Below, one piece after another: positions 7,328-15,624 of a stretch of 41,912 nucleotides of DNA. The notes below the pieces were generated by a model, which was not told the DNA's origin, did not search any database, and saw only the letters and a list, made by a program, of their open reading frames with translations. Source of the stretch: an uncultured Blautia sp. Lineage in GTDB: Bacteria; Bacillota; Clostridia; Lachnospirales; Lachnospiraceae. How positions within the stretch are numbered: position 1 is the stretch's first letter; the number at the start of each line of letters is the position of its first letter. The position numbers and the translations under genes were made by a program. The DNA lies in contig CAKROW010000018.1 of NCBI GenBank assembly GCA_934373235.1, positions 1 to 41,912 of the forward strand, read 5' to 3'.

Positions 7328-8972
7328 CTTTTCCAATCTCCAAATATTTATTCCAGAATTCTTCTGTTGTCAGTTTCCTCCAGTTTCTGCGGTAGCTGTC
7401 ACTGGCTCTTTTGAAACACCTGTCTGTTTTTCGCAGTGTGATCAGCATATATACGCAAAGCCTCAAAGCCTCCCACAGGTTCTTCTTTGCCTCCAGACAA
7501 AGTCCCGCAGAGTCCTCATAAACAATATGACCCTTTGTGGCTGCTGTATAAACACTTACATCAGGTGTTGTATAGAAAATCCCGTCTTTTTTCTCTTCCA
7601 GCCGGGTAAGAACCGGTACATACTCTGCTACCCGTTTATGAAGCTCTACTCCGTCCGTCTGCTCCAGCCACGCTTCGCCCTTGAGAAAATCAAGAATAGC
7701 ACGGATATTCAGATAAACGTATTCATAACGTCCTCTTAAAATATTTCCACCGAACCACTTGATCAGGAACTTCTTCCATTCTTTTACATTCCAGTCTTCA
7801 TAATGTATGGAATTGACAATAGCCATATTACGGATATCATAATATTCCCCTGCCTGAGGAAGTTTCTTTGTCACTGCCTCATGCCATACACCAATTCCAT
7901 TCATACTCATGACCTTGCCTATGCGAAGGCCATATTCAATATCATCTCTGTGGATAAATACAGGTAAGGGAAGGCCTTTCTCCCGTATTACCCTGGTGGG
8001 AATACAGCAATACCACCAGCCGCCGTACTCACCATCCTGTTTGCGTGCATTTTCCAGAAGGACTGATTTCTCTCTGAGATCAAAACCGGATCTTCCGGCC
8101 ATGATCTTACCCCGGTTCCATCTGGCGCCACACTCAAACTGTTTCCACGGAATCTCCTTCTCGATCAGAGATCCTGCCAGAGCTCCATCCATCCAGCTTT
8201 TTTTGAGGATGGCGAGAAAACGCTCCGTCTTCTCAAAGATCCCCGGCTCCAGTACAATATCATCATCCATAAGAATCACGTGGGTAAAAAGATTATCTTT
8301 CAGCGTTTCCAGTATCCCTCTTGTAAATCCCCCTGCTCCTCCGCAGTTCCTGCTGGGGATCAGCTTTACAAAATCCGGCATCTGCTCTGCTGCAAGAGTA
8401 TTTCCATTATCTATGACAAAAATGTCCGGTCTGGATTCCTCATCCATTCTGCTTACCCGCTCAAGATTGGCAAGAAGCTCCTGTTCTCTTCTGCAGGTGC
8501 AGATCACAACAGCCAGACGGACTCTCTGGGTTTCCTCCATATCTGCTTCAAAGCTTACATCTTCCAGATATGCCCCTTCATCTCTTCCCTCCAGTGCGAC
8601 CCAGCATCCTGCAGCTTCCTGCCATTCCTGGATCTCAAAGCTTACTGTACCGTTTTCTCCTGTAAGCTTTTCACATTCCAGGCTTCTGTCAATAACCGTC
8701 TTTCTGCCATTTCTGTGTCCCAGGATCAGCCGGCAGCTTCCTTTCAGGCTGATATTTACGCGGAAATTCTTCAGGGTTGTATACTGTTTCCACTGCCCGG
8801 GATAAAATCCGTTAAAATACGTAAAAAGATCCGCCTTTTCCCCAAGAGGAACATAAAGACTCCGGCTTTCCCCTTCTACCAGCTCCACACCTTCTGTACC
8901 GCCATAGTAAAGGCCGTAATTCTGTTCTGCCTTTTCCGGCAGGAGCAATTTCTGTATCGTCCTATAGCTCAT
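7320..8972 (-). CDS. GlfT2-like galactofuranosyltransferase (second paralogue)
   Basis: A 550-residue protein with the same plan as its neighbour: beta-sandwich (1-145), GT-A core starting at LAVVICTCRRE (153), NCGGAGGFTRGI (209-220), DDD (236-238), GGWWYCCIP (317-325), HRDDIEYGLR (341-350) and WHE (363-365), then a helical tail. The catalytic residues expected for UDP-Galf transfer are all present. The start ATG at 8972 overlaps the end of the upstream GT2 gene by 11 nt. The C-terminal ends of both paralogues share an F(W)xKYLE motif (EFWNKYLEIGK here, SFWRKYLELDK in the other), supporting an ancient tandem duplication. Acceptor specificity is unknown. Confidence 0.88.
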   Translation of the reverse strand: MSYRTIQKLLLPEKAEQNYGLYYGGTEGVELVEGESRSLYVPLGEKADLFTYFNGFYPGQWKQYTTLKNFRVNISLKGSCRLILGHRNGRKTVIDRSLECEKLTGENGTVSFEIQEWQEAAGCWVALEGRDEGAYLEDVSFEADMEETQRVRLAVVICTCRREQELLANLERVSRMDEESRPDIFVIDNGNTLAAEQMPDFVKLIPSRNCGGAGGFTRGILETLKDNLFTHVILMDDDIVLEPGIFEKTERFLAILKKSWMDGALAGSLIEKEIPWKQFECGARWNRGKIMAGRSGFDLREKSVLLENARKQDGEYGGWWYCCIPTRVIREKGLPLPVFIHRDDIEYGLRIGKVMSMNGIGVWHEAVTKKLPQAGEYYDIRNMAIVNSIHYEDWNVKEWKKFLIKWFGGNILRGRYEYVYLNIRAILDFLKGEAWLEQTDGVELHKRVAEYVPVLTRLEEKKDGIFYTTPDVSVYTAATKGHIVYEDSAGLCLEAKKNLWEALRLCVYMLITLRKTDRCFKRASDSYRRNWRKLTTEEFWNKYLEIGKDE

Positions 8973-9972
8973 TTTTCTTTTCCCTCAGACGCATAAGGAA
9001 ATGTCCCGGATAATAGAGAAAATATCCGCTCTTCCGTATGGCCCATACAAATTTGTTTGTTACTTTATTGTAGATTTCTGGATATTCCTCCCGGATCCCC
9101 CCATCCATCTGCCGCAGTCTTTTACAGATCTCCCTTGAGCAGGGGAAGCTTAAATAAATCTTAAAATGACTGCTGAGAACATTCGCAATTCCATGTTCAA
9201 GATAGAGAAGATATGCCTGATCTGCCTTTCTGAAACGCTGCTCCTGATAAAAATCCAGAAGGCTGGTAAGCACTCTCTCATGATTTTTATGATTCTTGCG
9301 CATTTTCTCAAGAGTCATACTCTGTCCCTGGCGCCCAAGCCTGTACATGTATACAAACTCATCCAGAAAGACTATGGTCTTTACCTGCGGAATGGGATAC
9401 ATGACAAATTCCACATCAACGTAATAACAGTTTTCATCTATTTTCATTCCTGCCTGACGTACAGCCTCTGTGCGTATGGTCATGGAATGCATTTTGATAA
9501 AGGTCTTCTCCGAAATCTGGGAAAAATCGTATTTTTTCCCATAGGATACTCCCGCAAAGGGATGACGGTTCTGTATATCCTTCTTCCCGTTCTGCTCATA
9601 GACCCAGTAAAAATTGCTCCACACAATATCCGCATCTGTCTCTTCCAGATATTGTACAAGATGTACAAAAGCATCTCTTTCCACCCAGTCGTCACTGTCC
9701 AGAACCTTCACATAAGTCCCGGTCGCCATCATCATACCTGTATTGATAGTAGAACCATGGCCCCCGTTAGCCTTGGACATGACCCGGAATGTACAGGGAT
9801 ATTTTTCCACATATTCCCTGGCAATATCTATTGAATGATCCGTGGAACCATCCAGCACGATCAGCACCTCAAGTTTATCCATAATGCTTTCAATAACCAG
9901 AGAATCCAGACATTGTCTGATATATCTTTCCATGTTATATACCGGAATGATCACCGATAACACTTTTTTCAT
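8962..9972 (-). CDS. GT2-family glycosyltransferase
   Basis: A 336-residue GT-A transferase. The start SVIIPVYNMERYI (6-18), NGGHGSTINTGM (69-80) and the DSDDW metal site (92-96) are diagnostic of inverting family GT2. The C-terminal third is basic and aromatic and may contact the membrane, but no clear transmembrane helix is present. Donor and acceptor cannot be read from sequence. Position at the head of the Galf gene block suggests it adds a linker or non-Galf sugar to the same glycan. The start codon is 4 nt after the radA stop, with AAAGG inside the end of radA serving as ribosome site. Confidence 0.87.
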   Translation of the reverse strand: MKKVLSVIIPVYNMERYIRQCLDSLVIESIMDKLEVLIVLDGSTDHSIDIAREYVEKYPCTFRVMSKANGGHGSTINTGMMMATGTYVKVLDSDDWVERDAFVHLVQYLEETDADIVWSNFYWVYEQNGKKDIQNRHPFAGVSYGKKYDFSQISEKTFIKMHSMTIRTEAVRQAGMKIDENCYYVDVEFVMYPIPQVKTIVFLDEFVYMYRLGRQGQSMTLEKMRKNHKNHERVLTSLLDFYQEQRFRKADQAYLLYLEHGIANVLSSHFKIYLSFPCSREICKRLRQMDGGIREEYPEIYNKVTNKFVWAIRKSGYFLYYPGHFLMRLREKKNEL

Positions 9973-9976
9973 AACT

Positions 9977-11350
9977 CTAACCTTTCATGATCCAGGAAAT
10001 GGCATCCCGGATTCCGGATACGTACACCAGCCGGATCCCTTTTATGCTCTCTGTTGCATTTCGGTTCACCTCCGGCAGGATCACTGTTTCAAAACCCAGC
10101 TTCCGTGCTTCCTGTACTCTCTGTCCGGCCATGCTTACCGCACGGACCTCACCGCTTAATCCGATCTCTCCGAATGCCATCACGGAATCCGGTATCACAA
10201 TATCCCTGCAACTGGAAATAATAGCAAGGCAGATCCCCAGATCAATGGCAGGCTCTGTCATTTTCATTCCGCCTGCAATATTCACGTAAGCATCAGAGGA
10301 TGCAAGATGGATCCCTGCCTTTTTTTCAAGAACTGCCATCAGAAGATTAACACGGTTAAAATCTGTTCCCACCGCAGTACGCCTGGGAATTCCGAAATTG
10401 CTCTGGCACACCAGAGCCTGAATCTCCACCAGAATGGGCCTTGTTCCCTCCATGGAACACGCCACCACAGAACCGGATGCATTTTCCGGTCTTCCGTTGA
10501 GAAGAAACTCAGAAGGATTCTTCACCTCTCCAAGGCCTGTATTAGTCATCTCAAAAACACCGATCTCATTGGTGGAACCGAAACGGTTCTTCACTGCACG
10601 CAGGATCCTGTAGGACGCATGACGGTCACCTTCAAAGTAGAGAACAGTGTCTACCATATGTTCAAGGACTCTGGGGCCAGCCACATTCCCTTCCTTGGTC
10701 ACATGTCCCACGATAAAAACAGAAACACCCATTCCTTTGGCGATCTGCATAAGGACCGCTGTGGACTCCCGTACCTGTGAGACACTTCCCGGTGCTGAGG
10801 ACACATCTTCATGGAACATGGTCTGAATGGAATCCACCACAGCCACATCCGGTTTCATCTTCTCAATAACCTCACGGATCTTTTCAAGATTCGTCTCACA
10901 CAGAAGCTTGAGTCTGTCATTAAAGTTTCCGATACGGTTGGCCCGGAGTTTGATCTGACGCAGAGATTCCTCACCGGAAATATACAGAACCGAAACATTC
11001 TGTTCTGCCAGATTACGGCACACCTGAAGAAGGAGGGTGGATTTACCGATACCCGGATCGCCGCCCACCAAAACCAGGGAGCCAGGGACGATCCCGCCAC
11101 CCAGCACCCTGTCCAGTTCACCGATACCACTTGTCTGTCTCTCATCTGTGGAAAGACTGATATCCTTAAGTGCTACAGGCACTGCCTTCCTGTCAGATGT
11201 TCTTATACTGCCTTCGGAAGACTTCCCGGGAGAAACCTTCTCCTCCACGAAAGTGTTCCACGCCCGGCATGCAGGGCACTGGCCCATCCACTTGGCGGAC
11301 TCATACCCACATTCCTGGCAAAAATAAACTGTCTTTTTGTTTTTTAGCAT
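9977..11350 (-). CDS. radA: DNA repair protein RadA
   Basis: A branch-migration helicase-like ATPase of homologous recombination (RecA superfamily), 457 residues as expected. A four-Cys zinc finger lies at 11-28 (CxxC...CxxC), the Walker A GGDPGIGKST at 96-105, the RadA-specific KNRFGS motif near 255-260, and a Lon-protease-like C-terminal domain with GEIGLSGEVR. The start ATG overlaps the stop of the preceding gene by 7 nt, so the two are coupled. It is transcribed together with the glycan genes downstream, an arrangement without obvious functional logic. Confidence 0.97.
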   Translation of the reverse strand: MLKNKKTVYFCQECGYESAKWMGQCPACRAWNTFVEEKVSPGKSSEGSIRTSDRKAVPVALKDISLSTDERQTSGIGELDRVLGGGIVPGSLVLVGGDPGIGKSTLLLQVCRNLAEQNVSVLYISGEESLRQIKLRANRIGNFNDRLKLLCETNLEKIREVIEKMKPDVAVVDSIQTMFHEDVSSAPGSVSQVRESTAVLMQIAKGMGVSVFIVGHVTKEGNVAGPRVLEHMVDTVLYFEGDRHASYRILRAVKNRFGSTNEIGVFEMTNTGLGEVKNPSEFLLNGRPENASGSVVACSMEGTRPILVEIQALVCQSNFGIPRRTAVGTDFNRVNLLMAVLEKKAGIHLASSDAYVNIAGGMKMTEPAIDLGICLAIISSCRDIVIPDSVMAFGEIGLSGEVRAVSMAGQRVQEARKLGFETVILPEVNRNATESIKGIRLVYVSGIRDAISWIMKG

Positions 11351-11757
11351 TTTACGATCTTTACAGATGCCTTTGTGTTGGCATCAAGCTCTACACTGAA
11401 GGAGAGCTTTCCGCCCAGATTGGTAGTCATACGTCCTGTGCTGGCATCATCGATAAATACCTCATATTCAGACTCTGCCTCAAGCTCCACTGTGATCTGG
11501 GAATCCTCAAAGCCCTGAACCTCAAAAGCCATAACTGTTCCGTCCTGTTTCAGATGGAATACACTGGTTCCCGGAACAGACTCATATACAAACATTCCGT
11601 TGCGCTCAAGCTTTGTGATCTCCTTATATGTCTTAACCTTGTACATATCTCCCTGATACTGATAATCCGACAGTTTGGATTTCTGATTCAGCTCATAATC
11701 TCCAAAACTGATTGTCCCATTATCTTCTGTACGGATCAACTCCTGTATCACTGCCAT
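11344..11757 (-). CDS. Conserved protein of unknown function upstream of radA
   Basis: A 137-residue soluble, beta-rich acidic protein without signal peptide. Recognisable stretches are TISFGDYEL, GDMYKVKTYKEITKLERNG, MFVYESVPGTSV and a C-terminal LGGKLSFSVEL. I know it as a Lachnospiraceae hypothetical sometimes labelled endosialidase-like, a label I would not trust. The C-terminal half resembles a small beta-sandwich. The start is the ATG at 11757 with GGGAGGA about 7 nt upstream. It is the first gene of the operon with radA and the glycan genes. Confidence 0.75.
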   Translation of the reverse strand: MAVIQELIRTEDNGTISFGDYELNQKSKLSDYQYQGDMYKVKTYKEITKLERNGMFVYESVPGTSVFHLKQDGTVMAFEVQGFEDSQITVELEAESEYEVFIDDASTGRMTTNLGGKLSFSVELDANTKASVKIVKC

Positions 11758-11831
11758 GATCTTATGTCCTCCCTGAATCTCTTTTGTTGTTACTGTTCAC
11801 AGCAACTTATGTTCATTTCTATAGTGTGATT

Positions 11832-11860
11832 ATTATAACTTATTTTTTACTGTAAAGCAA
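11832..11860 (-). promoter_or_regulatory. Sigma-A promoter of the radA/glycan operon
   Basis: On the minus strand TTGCTT (11855-11860) and TATAAT (11832-11837) are separated by 17 nt. The -35 box overlaps the last codons of clpC. The leader of about 65 nt contains a small GTTGCTGT/ACAGTAAC hairpin. Confidence 0.68.
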
Positions 11861-14292
11861 ATCTTTTTATCCTTTACTTTTACCTGTACTGTATCGCCTC
11901 TTTTGATGCGTCCCTCCAGGATCTCAGCAGCCATCTCATCCTCGATCTTTGTCTGGATGGCACGTCTTAAAGGCCTTGCCCCGTATTTGCTGTCAAAGCC
12001 TGCCTCTGCCAGATAATCTTTGGCTGCAGCAGTCACCTTTAATGTGATGTCAAGCTGGGTCTCACAGCGTTTTTCCAGATTTTTGAGAAGAATTCCCACG
12101 ATCTGGCGGATATTTTCTTTGTCAAGAGAATGGAACACCATGATCTCATCAATACGGTTGAGGAATTCCGGCTTGAACATCCTCCTTACCTCTTCCATAA
12201 CTCCGGATTTCATACGTTCATAATCCTGCTTCTTTGTGTCTCCGGAAAGGAATCCCAATCTCTTGGGTTCCATGATAGCCTGTGCCCCTGCATTAGATGT
12301 CATGATGATAATAGTCTGCTTGAAATCAACCTTTCTGCCGTGGGCATCTGTGATATGTCCATCATCCAGAACCTGAAGAAGGATATTGAACACATCCGGG
12401 TGTGCCTTCTCGATCTCATCAAAAAGTATCACACTGTATGGATTACGACGTACTTTTTCGCTGAGCTGACCGCCCTCATCATATCCCACATATCCGGGAG
12501 GTGAACCGATCATCTTGGATACGCTGTGTTTCTCCATGTACTCAGACATATCCACACGGATCATCGCCTGTTCGCTTCCAAACACCGCCTCTGCCAGAGC
12601 CTTGGAAAGCTCGGTCTTACCCACTCCGGTAGGTCCCAGGAACAGAAATGAGCCGATCGGTCTTGCAGGATCTTTAAGTCCTACTCTTCCTCTTTTTACT
12701 GCACGGGCAACTGCTGACACTGCCTCATCCTGTCCGATAACGCGCTTATGGAGTACCTTTTCCAGATTGAAAAGGCGGCGGGATTCTCCCTCTGTAAGCT
12801 TCTGTACCGGGATCTTTGTCCAGTCTGAGATAATATCTGCCACTGCATTTTCATCTACAGTCAGAGCTTTTCTCTTATTTCTCCGTTCTGCTTTTCTGCG
12901 GATCTTTTCCAGAGCTTCCTCTGTTTCGTTCTGTTTCTGCTGTGCTTCTTTTGCACGCTTAAGATCTGCTGTTTTGATGGCTTCTTCCTTCTCCTCCAGA
13001 TATTTATGGAGTTCTGTTTCCAGTGCCTCCGCTTCCGGGGAAGTTTCGTATCCGGAAAGCTGGATCTTTGAAGCAGCTTCATCAATGATATCCAGTGCCT
13101 TATCCGGAAGGAAGCGGTCGTTGATATAGCGGACAGACATCTGTACAGCAGCTTCCAGAGCTTCATCCAGAATCTTTACCCCATGATGCTTCTCATAATA
13201 CGGACGAAGTCCTTTAAGGATCTCCACGGTCTCTTTTTCGGAAGGTTCTTCCACAGTTACCGGCTGGAACCTGCGCTCCAGCGCCGCATCTTTCTCAATA
13301 TATTTGCGGTATTCCTCCAGGGTTGTTGCACCGATAAGCTGGATTTCGCCTCTGGAAAGAGACGGCTTCAGAATATTGGAGGCATCCAGTGCACCCTCCG
13401 CACCTCCTGCACCGATGATGGTGTGAAGCTCATCAATAAAGAGAAGGATACCCTGGTGCTCCCGCACCTCATCCACCACATTGCGGATGCGTTCCTCAAA
13501 CTCTCCTCTGTATTTACTTCCTGCCACCATACCGGAAAGATCCAAAACCACCACTCTTTTGTTTTTTACTGTATCCGGGACCATACCTGTTACGATCCTC
13601 TGCGCCAGGCCCTCCACGATAGCAGTCTTTCCTACTCCAGGTTCTCCTACCAGGCACGGATTGTTTTTGGTTCTTCTGCTCAGGATCTGGATCAGCCTTG
13701 CGATCTCCCTGTCCCTTCCAACAACCGGATCCAGGCGGCCTTCTGATGCCATCTCTGTAAGATCCCTGCTGTACTGATCCAGTGTGGGAGTTGCGGTAGC
13801 ATTTCCGCTTCGCATGGCTCTGGCAGCCTGAAATTCCTCCGCGATCGCTTCACTGTCCATCCCCATTGCACTTAAAACTGCTGCATACAGTTTCTGGATG
13901 TTGGCGCCCATGGTATAAAGGAGTCTGGTTCCAACACAGTCTGTCTCCTTCAGCATGGCAAGAAGGATATGTTCCGTACCGATCCTGTCATAATGCATGG
14001 CCTGGGCATCTTCTGCCGCAATATCCAGGATCCGCATGGTTCTCGGACTGAATCCCGGTTTTTCTGCCACAGCAGTGCTTCCCGGCGGTGCGATCAGCTT
14101 ATCAATGAGAGCCATTACATTCTCTGCTTTGATACCAGATTCTTCCAGAACCTTTCCGGCTGTACCTTCTTCCTCCCTCACAAGTCCAACCAGTATATGT
14201 TCTGTACCAATATAGCTGTGACCGCAGGAGCCGGCAGCCTGTTTCGCCAGTGTTAAAGCGTTCTGCGCCTGTTTTGTATACTGTTCCTGCAT
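11833..14292 (-). CDS. clpC: ATP-dependent Clp protease ATPase subunit ClpC
   Basis: An AAA+ unfoldase that feeds ClpP. Its 819 residues show two N-terminal Clp repeats (about 1-145), AAA-1 with Walker A GEPGVGKTA (about 215-223), a middle coiled-coil region with charged heptads (about 415-470), and AAA-2 with GPTGVGKTE (about 555). The C-terminal D2-small domain carries GARPLRRAIQ. The VGF/IGF-type loop that docks ClpP is not confidently seen. The start ATG at 14292 has TAGGAGG 6 nt upstream, inside the end of the GntR gene. Unlike bacilli there is no ctsR-mcsA-mcsB cluster, so regulation must be different. Confidence 0.96.
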   Translation of the reverse strand: MQEQYTKQAQNALTLAKQAAGSCGHSYIGTEHILVGLVREEEGTAGKVLEESGIKAENVMALIDKLIAPPGSTAVAEKPGFSPRTMRILDIAAEDAQAMHYDRIGTEHILLAMLKETDCVGTRLLYTMGANIQKLYAAVLSAMGMDSEAIAEEFQAARAMRSGNATATPTLDQYSRDLTEMASEGRLDPVVGRDREIARLIQILSRRTKNNPCLVGEPGVGKTAIVEGLAQRIVTGMVPDTVKNKRVVVLDLSGMVAGSKYRGEFEERIRNVVDEVREHQGILLFIDELHTIIGAGGAEGALDASNILKPSLSRGEIQLIGATTLEEYRKYIEKDAALERRFQPVTVEEPSEKETVEILKGLRPYYEKHHGVKILDEALEAAVQMSVRYINDRFLPDKALDIIDEAASKIQLSGYETSPEAEALETELHKYLEEKEEAIKTADLKRAKEAQQKQNETEEALEKIRRKAERRNKRKALTVDENAVADIISDWTKIPVQKLTEGESRRLFNLEKVLHKRVIGQDEAVSAVARAVKRGRVGLKDPARPIGSFLFLGPTGVGKTELSKALAEAVFGSEQAMIRVDMSEYMEKHSVSKMIGSPPGYVGYDEGGQLSEKVRRNPYSVILFDEIEKAHPDVFNILLQVLDDGHITDAHGRKVDFKQTIIIMTSNAGAQAIMEPKRLGFLSGDTKKQDYERMKSGVMEEVRRMFKPEFLNRIDEIMVFHSLDKENIRQIVGILLKNLEKRCETQLDITLKVTAAAKDYLAEAGFDSKYGARPLRRAIQTKIEDEMAAEILEGRIKRGDTVQVKVKDKKICFTVKNKL

Positions 14293-14301
14293 GATGTCCT
14301 C

Positions 14302-14679
14302 CTATCTCTCTGCGTCATACTCGTCAAAGATCTCATCTACCAACTGATGGACCTCTTCCCTTGTTACATTTTTACAGCAGCCCCAAGCCATGGCTACTGT
14401 AAGATTCTGTTTCATCTCTTCAAGAGCTCTTACCTTGTCCACATCAATGGAGATAACTGCTCCCTTCCGTCTGTCGATGGTTACAAAACCTTCCTGCCTC
14501 AGCAGGGAATATGCTTTGTTCACTGTATGCATATTGATCCCCGCAATGCTGGCAAGCTGTCGTACAGAAGGCAGAGCATCCCCTTCATGAAGCCTTGACG
14601 TTGCGATGCCCATTATGATCTGGTTTGTGATCTGCATGTAGATCGCCTCATCACTGTTAAAATCAATTTCTATCATCAT
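14302..14679 (-). CDS. GntR-family regulator, short YtrA type
   Basis: A DNA-binding repressor of 125 residues. The winged helix (about 10-80) reads YMQITNQIIMGIA, GDALPSVRQLA, NMHTVNKAYSLL and EGFVTIDRRKG, typical of GntR. The effector domain is replaced by a short helical dimerisation tail, as in the YtrA subgroup. The start is placed at the ATG at 14679, with GGAGGAG 9 nt upstream. A longer in-frame extension to 14763 would read through the terminator hairpin of the previous operon and is rejected. It precedes clpC by 9 nt and is surely co-transcribed. YtrA-type regulators usually control their own operon, so it may autoregulate and control clpC (inference). Confidence 0.88.
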   Translation of the reverse strand: MMIEIDFNSDEAIYMQITNQIIMGIATSRLHEGDALPSVRQLASIAGINMHTVNKAYSLLRQEGFVTIDRRKGAVISIDVDKVRALEEMKQNLTVAMAWGCCKNVTREEVHQLVDEIFDEYDAER

Positions 14680-14707
14680 AGGGTATCTCTCCTCCGTTAG
14701 GTATATT

Positions 14708-14743
14708 GGAAAAGGCTGCACAGGTTTGATTTCCTGGCAGCCT
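14708..14743 (-). terminator. Terminator after the purE-M-N-D-sseB unit
   Basis: An imperfect stem, AGGCTGCACAGG (14713-14724) with CCTGGCAGCCT (14733-14743), with TTTTCC following on the minus strand. It sits 33 nt after the SseB-like stop and just upstream of the GntR start. Confidence 0.6.
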
Positions 14744-14776
14744 GTCCTTTGTAAAACATTCAATCCGTTACAGGTT

Positions 14777-15556
14777 TTATTCCTGAGGCTTCACTCCCGC
14801 AATCTTTGTAACCTGCTCTTTGGTAAGGATCAGGTTGATTCCCAGTGGATTGACTACATAAGCCTCTGCCTGAGGCACCATAAGTCCCGGCAGTTTGTCC
14901 ATGGTTACCTTTGCAACACGGAGCTTCTTGCCTCTGCCAAATTTCTCCAGTTCCATAACATCAGTAAATACCGGCTGAAGGATCTTGCCCTCTTTGTTCT
15001 TAAGATATGGAATATGGATCTTGCCAGGATCATCCTGCTCCGCATTCATTGCAATGAGATACTCAGCTTTTTTCAGGTTAACAACCAGTTCTTCCTCCAG
15101 CTCACGGATGTTTCTGCGTTCTTCCTGTTTCACCGGGCGGCGAAGTTCCTGCATAAAATAAATGCCGGAAAGTTCCAGAGTCGGATTAAGAAGAGGTCTC
15201 TTGGAAGGATCCATCTTACTGGTATCTGCCTGTCTGGCAATACGGGTAAGCTCCACCTCCACCCGGTCTTCTCCGCAGTTCCACTGTACACTGTTTACGC
15301 CAATGGCATACAATGTTCCATAAAGTCTGGGAAAATCCTTTTTCTCATATTTCATCCCCATAAGGAGCATCTTGTCATTAAGCATTTCCTTGCCGAATTC
15401 CTTGATCTCCTCCTCTGTGGAAAAAATCCACGCCTGATCGTTATAGGATTCCTCATCACAGGTTACATAGGGAAGCTTGGTAGCCTGTGCATAGGCCACA
15501 AATACTTCCTCCCTGTTCCTGAGTTCCTGAATTGCTTCTTCTACACTGATTCCCAT
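14777..15556 (-). CDS. SseB-family domain protein
   Basis: A 259-residue soluble protein with two SseB N-terminal-like blocks. The first is FVAYAQATKLPYVT...AWIFSTEEEIKEF (about 19-55). The second, near the C-terminus, is IHIPYLKNKEGKILQPVFTD followed by AYVVNPLGINLIL. SseB was named from a type III secretion enhancer, but in Gram-positives the role is unknown and no secretion system is implied. The start ATG at 15556 has AGAGGA 7 nt upstream. It follows purD by 68 bp on the same strand and may be a distal gene of the purine unit. Confidence 0.78.
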   Translation of the reverse strand: MGISVEEAIQELRNREEVFVAYAQATKLPYVTCDEESYNDQAWIFSTEEEIKEFGKEMLNDKMLLMGMKYEKKDFPRLYGTLYAIGVNSVQWNCGEDRVEVELTRIARQADTSKMDPSKRPLLNPTLELSGIYFMQELRRPVKQEERRNIRELEEELVVNLKKAEYLIAMNAEQDDPGKIHIPYLKNKEGKILQPVFTDVMELEKFGRGKKLRVAKVTMDKLPGLMVPQAEAYVVNPLGINLILTKEQVTKIAGVKPQE

Positions 15557-15624
15557 TTTACTGTCCTCTCAGCCCCATCCTGTGGATGAAGGCTGATTTC
15601 CCTTCATACTTTATGTAAAAACTC

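Noticed and set aside
14680..14763. Longer N-terminus for the GntR regulator
   Set aside because: The extension reads through a terminator hairpin, and the ribosome site favours the ATG at 14679.
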